Of a stretch of DNA of 64,000 nt, positions 57,879-64,000 are shown in pieces. The DNA is from Actinomadura alba (GTDB taxonomy: Bacteria > Actinomycetota > Actinomycetes > Streptosporangiales > Streptosporangiaceae). Location of the stretch: NCBI RefSeq assembly GCF_014323705.1, contig NZ_JABVEC010000032.1, forward strand, positions 17,521-81,520, given 5' to 3'. Each line of letters opens with the position of its first letter. The first letter of the stretch is position 1. The notes beneath the pieces are model-generated. The model was given only the letters and a program-made list of their open reading frames with translations. It had not been told where the DNA came from and did no database searches. A program made the translations under genes and the position numbers.

Positions 57879-58125
57879 GTCTTTGGCGGCAAGGCGGCCG
57901 GAGCGCGCGGCGGGGCACCCGGTCGGTCACCTTTCGGCGAGCTCCTCCAGGGTTGGAAACGAGGACTGCGCGCCCGCCCGCCGGACGGCCGTGGCACCCA
58001 CCCGGGCCGCAGAGCGGGCCGATGACGGGACCGGCTCGTCGCGGGCGAGCCGGCAGAGCACCGTCTGGAGTGGGATACGGGGACCTTTCGGGCTTCGGCC
58101 GTATGGATATGGATAGGGTCTCGGC

Positions 58126-58788
58126 GTGACCGATGACCTGACCGTATCGCCCGCGATGCCGGTGGCCCTCGTGCGCGCCGCCCTGGCCGCGAAGGGCTTC
58201 ATGCCCCCGGCGGAGGGCACCGCGCTCTACGAGACAGCAGTGGAGTACGGCTCCCGCGGCCCGATCCTGGAGATCGGCACCTACTGCGGCAAGTCCGCCA
58301 TCTACCTCGGGGCGGCGGCCCGCGTGGCGGGCACGGTCGTCGTCACCGTGGACCACCATCACGGCTCGGAGGAGAACCAGGCCGGCTGGGAGCACCACGA
58401 TCCATCGCTGGTGGACCTGTACACCGGCCGGATGGACACGCTGCCGACCTTCCGCTCCACCATCGCCGCCGCCGGGCTGGAGGAGCACGTCGTCGCGGTC
58501 GTGGGCGCGTCCCGAGCGGTGTCGGCGCTGTGGGGCACGCCGGTCGGGATGCTCTTCATTGACGGCGGCCACGCCGAAGTGCACGCGCAGGGCGACTACG
58601 AGGGCTGGGCGCCCTGGGTGAAGGCCGGGGGCGCTCTCGTCATCCACGACGTCTTCCCCGACCCCGCCGACGGCGGCCAGGCGCCGTACCACGTCTACCA
58701 GCGGGCGGTCGCCAGCGGCGCCTTCGAGGAGCGTCGCGCCGAGGGTTCGCTGCGCGTGCTGGAGCGGGTCGCCGACGGCATCGGCTGA
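58126..58788 (+). CDS. Class I SAM-dependent methyltransferase
   Basis: A 220-residue O-methyltransferase-like protein. LEIGTYCGKSAIYLG near residue 48 is the SAM-binding loop, VVTVDHHHGSEENQ follows the second strand, MLFIDGGHAEVHAQGDYEGW near 143 and ALVIHDVFPDP near 175 are typical of the Methyltransf_24 group. The GTG start has no obvious ribosome binding site and lies close to a TATGGATA box, so it may be leaderless. It is divergent from the PPOX operon and faces the P450-glycosyltransferase operon from the other side of the NADAR gene. Confidence 0.85.
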   Translation: MTDDLTVSPAMPVALVRAALAAKGFMPPAEGTALYETAVEYGSRGPILEIGTYCGKSAIYLGAAARVAGTVVVTVDHHHGSEENQAGWEHHDPSLVDLYTGRMDTLPTFRSTIAAAGLEEHVVAVVGASRAVSALWGTPVGMLFIDGGHAEVHAQGDYEGWAPWVKAGGALVIHDVFPDPADGGQAPYHVYQRAVASGAFEERRAEGSLRVLERVADGIG

Positions 58789-58810
58789 CGACGCTCCGGA
58801 CCTCTCCGGC

Positions 58811-58831
58811 GTGATCATGCAGTTGTTCGCG
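58811..58831. repeat. Third copy of the 44-kb inverted-repeat arm
   Basis: The segment reads GTGATCATGCAGTTG then TTCGCG. It matches the outward-extended arms at 44207-44228 and 44283-44303 except for one or two bases. No second arm was seen close by. Confidence 0.7.
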
Positions 58832-58878
58832 GCGAAATCCCGTTGCCCGTGTCCGCGTCGCATGCCACGATCCGCGCC

Positions 58879-59415
58879 ATGCGCGTCGACGATCTGATCA
58901 CGCTCGATCGGCAGAGGGCGCTGCCGGAATTCGTGCTGTTCTGGGGTGGCAAGCAGGCCCACGGCATCGGCAAGAGCTGCCTGAGCCAGTGGTACCCGTC
59001 ACCGTTCACGGTCGACGGCGTCGGCTATCCCACCGCCGAGCATTTCATGATGACCGGCAAGGCTCGGTTGTTCGGCGACGCCGAGGCGGAGGCGCGGATC
59101 CTCGCCGACCCCGATCCCGGCAAGGCGAAGGCGGCCGGCCGCACGGTACGGGGATTCGATGAGACGGTCTGGGTCGAGCACCGCTACGACATCGTCGTGG
59201 CCGGCAACCGTGCGAAGTTCGGCACACCCGGGCGGCTCAGGAACTTCCTGCTGTCGACGTCGGGCAAGGTGCTCGTCGAGGCGAGCCCCTACGACACCAT
59301 CTGGGGCATCGGGCTCGGCGAGCAGCAGCCCGAGAGCCTCCGCCCGTCGCAGTGGCGTGGACTCAACCTGCTGGGCTTCGCCCTCATGGACGTTCGCGCC
59401 GAAATCGCCCCGTGA
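58879..59415 (+). CDS. NADAR (YbiA-like) family protein
   Basis: A 178-residue NADAR/YbiA-fold protein, a family of N-glycosidases acting on riboflavin intermediates or removing ADP-ribose from DNA bases. Seen are FWGGKQ near residue 18, LSQWYPSPFTVDGVGYPTAEHFMM near 35-55 (the E of AEHFMM is the family hallmark), ARLFGD, NRAKFG near 115, and SPYDTIWGIGL near 145. ATG at 58879 gives a normal family length; TTG at 58843 is possible. No DarT toxin gene lies beside it, so an antitoxin role is not suggested by context. Confidence 0.88.
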   Translation: MRVDDLITLDRQRALPEFVLFWGGKQAHGIGKSCLSQWYPSPFTVDGVGYPTAEHFMMTGKARLFGDAEAEARILADPDPGKAKAAGRTVRGFDETVWVEHRYDIVVAGNRAKFGTPGRLRNFLLSTSGKVLVEASPYDTIWGIGLGEQQPESLRPSQWRGLNLLGFALMDVRAEIAP

Positions 59416-59471
59416 CGGCTCAGGACCGGGCCGGTCACCCGCGGACACTGCGTGAGCACGCCGGTCGAGGG

Positions 59472-60602
59472 TCAGGAGCCGGTGGGCACCGGGCTGGGGA
59501 GCGTCGCGGGGGCGCAGCCGCAGGCGACCGGGTCGGCGGGCTCGGACGGGCCCAGCACCCTGCCGCCGACCTCCTTGAAGATGGTCGCGCCCGGGGTCGT
59601 GCCCGACAGCGCGTCCGCCGCGAGGATGACCGCGGCGGCCGTATAGGTGGACCGGTCTCCAGGGAAGTGCCGGTCGTTGGCGAACTGGTAGCCCGTCCAG
59701 TACGACCCGTCGGCGTGCCGCAGGTGCTGTATCGACTCGAACAGCTCGAGCGCCCGGGCGGTGTCGCCGACGGCGTCGAGGGCCAGTACCAGCTCGCACG
59801 TCTCGGCTCCGGTCACCCACGGCTGGTCGGACACGCAGCGGCAGCCGAGACCGGGCACGACGAACGCGTCCCAGTGCTCCGCGACCCGCCGGTGCGCCGC
59901 CGGGCCGCGGACCGGCCCGCCGAGCATCGGGTAGTACCAGTCCATCGAGTACCGGCTCTTGTCGGCGAACGCCTCGGGGTGGGCCGCGACCACGTGGCCC
60001 AGCTGGTCCGCGGAGAGCTCCCAGTCGGGCTGCGGATCGCCCAGCCGCTCCGCGAGGGCGACCGCGCACCGCAGCGACTGGTAGATCGACGAGCAGCCGG
60101 TGAGTAGCGCGTGGTCGCTCGGTGAGCCGTCGGGGCGGCGGATCCAGATGATCTCCCCGCGCGCGGACTGCAGGCCGAGGGCGAACTCGATGGCGCGCCG
60201 CACGGTCGGCCACATGCGCTCGGCGAACCCCTCGTCGCCGCTGACCAGGAGTTCGTGCCACACGCCGACCGCGACGTAGGCGGCGTGGTTCGACTCGCCG
60301 CCCGGTTCGGTGACCTCGCCGAGCACCCACTTCGCCGGCCAAGAGCCGTCGGGGCGTTGTGCGGTCAGCAGCCACTCGTACGCCCGCCGAGAAGGCTCGG
60401 TCAGTCCCGCCACGCTGAGCGCCATCGCGGCCTCGACGTGGTTCCACGCGTCGACGTGGCCGGGCACGCCGCCGATCGGCGCGAACCACGGAATGGCGCC
60501 CGACGGTTCCTGTTGCGACGCGATGCTCCGCGCCGCTGCGGCCACCTGCTCCGCGGTCAGCACCCCGGGGACCGAGGGCTGTCCGGAGTCAGGCCGCGGC
60601 AT
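59472..60602 (-). CDS. Prenyltransferase/terpene cyclase-like alpha-toroid protein
   Basis: A 376-residue alpha/alpha-barrel protein of the squalene cyclase/protein prenyltransferase fold. Repeats such as QEPSGAIPWFAP near 30, QRPDGSWPAKWVLGE near 82 and HADGSYWTGYQFAND near 310 show the pattern. No DxDD cyclase acid motif was found, and family members in this setting have unknown reactions. The C-terminal 15 residues are Pro/Ala-rich with CGC. Its start overlaps the methyltransferase stop by 14 bases, placing it last in the P450-GT4-methyltransferase operon. Confidence 0.8.
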   Translation of the reverse strand: MPRPDSGQPSVPGVLTAEQVAAAARSIASQQEPSGAIPWFAPIGGVPGHVDAWNHVEAAMALSVAGLTEPSRRAYEWLLTAQRPDGSWPAKWVLGEVTEPGGESNHAAYVAVGVWHELLVSGDEGFAERMWPTVRRAIEFALGLQSARGEIIWIRRPDGSPSDHALLTGCSSIYQSLRCAVALAERLGDPQPDWELSADQLGHVVAAHPEAFADKSRYSMDWYYPMLGGPVRGPAAHRRVAEHWDAFVVPGLGCRCVSDQPWVTGAETCELVLALDAVGDTARALELFESIQHLRHADGSYWTGYQFANDRHFPGDRSTYTAAAVILAADALSGTTPGATIFKEVGGRVLGPSEPADPVACGCAPATLPSPVPTGS

Positions 60603-61350
60603 CCGTCTTCTCCCTGCCCCCGTCGCCGGCGAGCGTCTCGCTCGGCCCGTGCGGTTTGGTGAAGTAGACGACGACGCTCTTGCCGATGACCGGGTTGAGC
60701 ACGCGCTCGGCCAGGCGGGTGGCGAGCGGCCGCTTCATGATGTCCCACACCAGCACCTGGTGGTAGGCCTTGGCGACGGGGTTGCCGTCGTTGTTAACGC
60801 CGACCGCACACTTGATCCACCAGTACGGGGCGTGCAGCCCGTGCGCGTGATGGTGGCCGTCCACCCGGAAGCCGGTGGCCTTGAGCTTGGCCTCCAGTTC
60901 CGCACGGGTGTAGATGCGCACGTGCCCGCCCGGAGCGGTGTGGTAGTCCTCCGACAGTGCCCAGCAGATCCGCTCGGGCAGCCAGCTCGGCACTGTGACG
61001 GCCAGCCGGCCGCCGGGCTTGAGCACGCGCAGGAGCTCGGTCATCGCCGACATGTCGTCCGGGATGTGCTCCAGGACCTCCGCAGCGATGATCTTGTCGA
61101 ACGAGTCGTCGGGGAACGGCAGCCCCAGGGCGTCGCCCTGCACGGTCTTGGCCGAGGCACCCTCGGGAACCTCGCCGGCCAGCTCCATCGCACCGAACAT
61201 CCTCGACACCTCCGCGAGCTCCTCGCGGTCCATGTCGAACGCCACGACGTTGGCGCCTCGGCGGTACACCTCGAAGGCGTGCCGTCCGGCACCGCACCCC
61301 ATGTCGAGGACGTGGTCTCCGGGTGAGAGGGGGAACCGCTGGAAATCCAC
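60589..61350 (-). CDS. Class I SAM-dependent methyltransferase (UbiE/Coq5 type)
   Basis: A methyltransferase of about 253 residues. VLDMGCGAGRHAFEVYRRG near residue 15 is motif I, DGHHHAHGLHAPYWWIK near 160, and VLEHIPDDMSAMTELLRVLKPGGRLAVTVP near 85-115 motif III. The start is unclear. GTG at 61350 is the first standard codon, but the AAGGAG site at 61367-61372 is better spaced for CTG codons at 61359 or 61356, and the residues read L-L-T-V-D there. Methylation of a quinone, lipid or terpenoid glycoside would fit the operon. Confidence 0.82.
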   Translation of the reverse strand: MDFQRFPLSPGDHVLDMGCGAGRHAFEVYRRGANVVAFDMDREELAEVSRMFGAMELAGEVPEGASAKTVQGDALGLPFPDDSFDKIIAAEVLEHIPDDMSAMTELLRVLKPGGRLAVTVPSWLPERICWALSEDYHTAPGGHVRIYTRAELEAKLKATGFRVDGHHHAHGLHAPYWWIKCAVGVNNDGNPVAKAYHQVLVWDIMKRPLATRLAERVLNPVIGKSVVVYFTKPHGPSETLAGDGGREKTDAAA

Positions 61351-61423
61351 GGTCAGCAGGGTGGTGCTCCTTCCGTGCCTGAGAGCCGGGTGGCGGTCCC
61401 TCCAGATGTTCGCCGGGCCGCGT

Positions 61424-62677
61424 TCATCGCGGCCCGGTGGCGATGGCGGACCGGTAGTGCTCGACCGTGGCGGCGGCCACCGCCGGCCAGGCGAATCGCT
61501 CCTGGACGCGCTGGAGGCCGGCCTCGGCGACCCGGGCGCGCTCGGCCGCGGAGTCGTGCAGGCGGCGCAGCACGGACGCGAGTTCTTCGACGTCGCCGGG
61601 CTCGACCAGCACGCCGGCGTCGCCGACCACCTCGGGCAGCGCACCCGTGCGGCTCGCCACCAGCGGCGTGCCCGAGGCCATGTGCTCGACCGCCGGCAGT
61701 GAGAACCCCTCGTACAGGGAGGGCACGACACCGATCTCGGCGCCGGCGAGCAGCTCGCCGAGCTCGTCGTCGCTGATCCCGCTCACGAACCGTACGCGTT
61801 CGCCGAGGGACAGCTCCCGCACCAGTCGGTCGGTCGGGCCGTCCTTCGTGGGCTTGCTCACCACCACGACGTGCACGTCGCGCTCGGTGGCCAGCTTCGC
61901 CACCGCCCGGAGCAGTGTCGAGACGCCCTTGATCGGCGAGTCGGCGCTCGCCACGGCGACGATGCGGCCCGGCACCCGGGGAGCCTCGCGCGGGTGGAAG
62001 ACGCGGGTGTCGACGCCCAGCGGCAGGATGTGGATGTCGCCGGGATCGGCCCCGAAGTCCTTGACGATGTCGACCTTCGACGACTCCGAGACGGTGAGGA
62101 TCCGGCCGATCCGGCGCGAGACCCGCGCCTGCATGCGGACGAATCCGTACCACCGGCGCTTGCCGAAGTTCTGCTTGATGCCCTTGGCCGCCTCGATCTC
62201 GATGCGCCGGTCGACGCTGATCGGGTGGTGGATGCTCGTCACCAGGGGCAGGCCGAGGCCGGGGATGCGCAGGTTGCCGAATCCGAGGACCTGGTTGTCG
62301 TGCACGACGTCGAAGTCGGCGCGGCGTCCTCGGAGCTCGCGCAGCGCGCGCAGGCTGAAGGTCAGCGGTTCGGGGAAGCCGCCGGTCCGCATGTGGGCCA
62401 CCTCGAGGACGTCGATCCAGTCGCGGTACTCCTTGAGGCCGGGAGTCCGGAACGGGTCGTCGTCGTTGTAGAGATCGAGGCTGGGCAGTTTCGTCAAGGT
62501 GATGCGCTCGTCGTCGAGCTCGGGGTAGGGCTGGCCGGACAGCACCTCGACGTGGTGCCCCAGCGCGGCCAGTTCCCTGCTCAGATGCCTGAGATAGACG
62601 CCCTGACCGCCGCAGTGCGGCTTGCTCCGGTACGAAAGCAGGGCCACTCGCAATGGCCCGTCATCGACCCCGCTCAC
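61424..62677 (-). CDS. Glycosyltransferase family 4
   Basis: A 417-residue GT-B retaining glycosyltransferase. The N-terminal domain starts VALLSYRSKPHCGGQGVYLRHL with the acceptor-site Gly-rich loop, VVHDNQVLGFG near 130, and the hinge ILTVSESSKVDIVKDFG near 195. The C-terminal donor domain contains PLGVDTRVFHP near 217 and EGFSLPAVEHMASGTPLVASRTGALPEVV near 325-355 (the E-x7-E site). A GTG start follows GAGGGGTGG. It lies 16 bases after the P450 stop. The donor is probably a nucleotide sugar; the acceptor is unknown, perhaps the P450 product. Confidence 0.9.
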   Translation of the reverse strand: MSGVDDGPLRVALLSYRSKPHCGGQGVYLRHLSRELAALGHHVEVLSGQPYPELDDERITLTKLPSLDLYNDDDPFRTPGLKEYRDWIDVLEVAHMRTGGFPEPLTFSLRALRELRGRRADFDVVHDNQVLGFGNLRIPGLGLPLVTSIHHPISVDRRIEIEAAKGIKQNFGKRRWYGFVRMQARVSRRIGRILTVSESSKVDIVKDFGADPGDIHILPLGVDTRVFHPREAPRVPGRIVAVASADSPIKGVSTLLRAVAKLATERDVHVVVVSKPTKDGPTDRLVRELSLGERVRFVSGISDDELGELLAGAEIGVVPSLYEGFSLPAVEHMASGTPLVASRTGALPEVVGDAGVLVEPGDVEELASVLRRLHDSAAERARVAEAGLQRVQERFAWPAVAAATVEHYRSAIATGPR

Positions 62678-62693
62678 GTACCACCCCTCCCCG

Positions 62694-63920
62694 TCACGGG
62701 GTGCCGTCGGTCTGGAACCGCACCGGCATCTCCTTGATCCCGTTGATGAAATTAGACCTTAGCCTCCGTACGTTACCGGAGAGTTCGATATTGGGCGCCG
62801 AGTCCAAAAGTGTTTCGAAGAGCACACGGAGCTCGAGCCGGGCGAGGTGGGCGCCGAGGCAGAAATGCGGCCCGCCTCCGCCGAACCCGATCTGCGGGTT
62901 GGGGTCGCGGCCGACGTCGAAGAGCTCAGGGGAATCGAAGACGTCCTCGTCCCGGTTGGCCGAGCCGTAGAAGACGACCACCTTGTCGCCCTCCTTGATC
63001 CGCTGCCCGCGCAGCTCGGTGTCGCGCAGGGCGGTGCGGCGGAACAGGTTGACCGGCGTGACCCACCGTACGATCTCCTCAACGGCGGTGGCCGTCGTGG
63101 CGGTGCCCTCCCGGAGCCGCCGCCACTGGCCGGGATGCTCCAGCAGCGCCAGCATCCCGCCGGACGCCGCGTTGCGGGTCGTCTCGTTGCCGGCCACCGA
63201 CAGGAGCAGCACGAACAGGTCGAACTCGTCGGTGCTCAGCTCTTGGCCGTGCTCGTCGGGCCGGAGGAGCTTGGTGACGATGTCGTCGCGGGGATTCTCG
63301 CGGCGTTCCGCGGCGAGCTCGTTGGCGTAGGCGTAGAGCTGCGCGGCGGCGTCCTGGCCGTCCTCGCGGGTGCGCTGGAACTCGGGGTCGTCGCCGCCGA
63401 TCAGCCGGTTCGACCACTCGAAGATCTTGCCGCGGTCCTCCACCGGGGCGCCGAGCAGCTCGCAGATCACGTAGAGCGGCAGCGTCGCGGCGATGTCGCG
63501 CACGAAGTCGGCCTCGTCGGACGCCGTCACTTCGTCGACGAGGTCACGGCAGATGTCGCGGATGTGCTGTTCGAGTGCCCCGATCGCGCGCGGGGTGAAG
63601 CCGCGGTTGACGATCCCGCGCTTGCGCGAGTGCTCGGGTGGGTCCTGGTTGAGCATCATCATCTGCTGCAGGGCGATGTCCTCGTCGGGTAGCTCGTCGA
63701 AGAGGGCGAGGCGTTCGCGCGAGGAGAAGATCTCCGGATGCCGCGAGACGCGCACGACGTCCTCGTGCCGGGTGATCGCCCAGAACCCCGGCCAGCCGCG
63801 CTCTGAATCGCCCTCGTGCCAGAAGACCGGCGCGTTCTTCCGTAGCCAGTCGAACAGGCCGTGCGGCATCCCGCCGCGTTCGTACACGTCGGGGTCGACG
63901 AGGTTGATGTCGGGAGCCAT
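62694..63920 (-). CDS. Cytochrome P450 (CYP124/125/142-like)
   Basis: A 408-residue P450 resembling the actinobacterial lipid and steroid-tail hydroxylases. INLVDPDVYERGGMPHGLFDWLRKNAPVFWHE is split here: the N-terminal block INLVDPDVYERGG and the WLRKNAPVFWH block are typical. The I-helix reads SVAGNETTRNA near 235, EEIVRW near 275 is the ExxR, and FGGGGPHFCLGAHLARLELR near 345-364 the haem loop with the axial Cys. GGAGG lies before the ATG at 63920. It is the first gene of the P450-GT4-methyltransferase-toroid operon. Linked steroid genes are otherwise absent. Confidence 0.92.
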   Translation of the reverse strand: MAPDINLVDPDVYERGGMPHGLFDWLRKNAPVFWHEGDSERGWPGFWAITRHEDVVRVSRHPEIFSSRERLALFDELPDEDIALQQMMMLNQDPPEHSRKRGIVNRGFTPRAIGALEQHIRDICRDLVDEVTASDEADFVRDIAATLPLYVICELLGAPVEDRGKIFEWSNRLIGGDDPEFQRTREDGQDAAAQLYAYANELAAERRENPRDDIVTKLLRPDEHGQELSTDEFDLFVLLLSVAGNETTRNAASGGMLALLEHPGQWRRLREGTATTATAVEEIVRWVTPVNLFRRTALRDTELRGQRIKEGDKVVVFYGSANRDEDVFDSPELFDVGRDPNPQIGFGGGGPHFCLGAHLARLELRVLFETLLDSAPNIELSGNVRRLRSNFINGIKEMPVRFQTDGTP

Positions 63921-63946
63921 CGAGAAGCCTCCTCGCTTCCGTCGAC

Positions 63947-63996
63947 TCGTGGCGTGTCGGGGTCCGCGCGGTCACGGACGGCCCGACACGCCACGA
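63947..63996. terminator. Strong hairpin at the window's right end
   Basis: TCGTGGCGTGTCGGG (63947-63961) is perfectly complementary to 63982-63996, and the 20-base loop itself contains GTCCG / CGGAC. It lies 27 bases upstream of the P450 start, so it is either the terminator of a gene beyond the window or part of the P450 leader. Confidence 0.6.
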
Positions 63997-64000
63997 CTCA

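Noticed and set aside
58879..59415. NADAR protein as the antitoxin of a DarT-type DNA ADP-ribosylation system
   Set aside because: No DarT-like gene lies next to it. The neighbours are a methyltransferase and a toroid-fold gene.
1..64000. CRISPR arrays, tRNA/rRNA genes, insertion sequences, phage or integrase genes
   Set aside because: No regularly spaced repeats of CRISPR size, no cloverleaf-like sequences with CCA or conserved rRNA stretches, and no transposase or integrase motifs were noticed on either strand.

Overview
The window is 64 kb of very high-GC DNA with dense, frequently overlapping genes, GTG and TTG starts and purine-rich ribosome binding sites. Three complete conservons, ROK regulators, DUF1707 and DUF742 proteins, an F420-type PPOX protein and a [3Fe-4S] ferredoxin serving P450s all point to a filamentous actinomycete (Streptomyces/Streptosporangiales type). 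The exact genus cannot be read from the sequence. No rRNA, tRNA, CRISPR array, transposase or integrase was seen.

Layout. (1) 0.1-4.1 kb: a DedA membrane protein and a lipid-metabolism trio (DapB-fold oxidoreductase, SDR, crotonase). (2) 4.2-11.3 kb, minus strand: a tightly coupled ebo-type operon (eboF, eboE, eboB, eboA-like genes, a TIM-barrel epimerase, a UbiA prenyltransferase) whose first gene is an inositol-3-phosphate synthase. It looks like a pathway to a prenylated cyclitol. (3) 11.4-15.0 kb: two tandem ROK repressors and a TIM-barrel epimerase. (4) 15.1-20.6 kb: a small diterpenoid cluster (GGPP synthase, P450, class I cyclase, class II cyclase) around a 520-bp AT-richer control region. 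(5) 20.8-34.0 kb: three conservons (cvnABCD) in a row, with one CbiX-like gene between the first and second. (6) 34.1-44.2 kb: a ribose-type sugar ABC importer, Gfo/Idh oxidoreductase, secreted ThuA-DUF1080 protein, secreted PQQ-type sugar dehydrogenase and Tat-exported epimerase, which fits 3-keto-glycoside catabolism. (7) 44.3-56.0 kb: housekeeping and orphan genes (beta-lactamase-fold protein, cupin, AKR, CPBP protease, Uma2, patatin, an Nramp-like transporter, DUF1707, a 12-repeat Asp-box membrane protein, GNAT). (8) 56.0-63.9 kb: a PPOX-ferredoxin-alcohol dehydrogenase operon and a P450-GT4-methyltransferase-toroid cyclase operon with a second methyltransferase nearby.

How the parts connect. 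The same 16-bp dyad (purine-rich AAAGT, 4 bp, ACNTTC) lies in front of both ROK genes and in front of the sugar ABC operon 21 kb away. This suggests that regions 3 and 6 are one regulon now separated by the diterpene/conservon block. The ebo-type operon shares the divergent promoter region of the first ROK gene. Conservons are signalling modules often found beside P450 and specialised-metabolism genes, so control of the diterpene cluster by the adjacent conservons is plausible but unproven.

All functions are read from motifs and family memory. No database search was run. Where a start codon was chosen over a longer reading frame, the reason is given in the entry.
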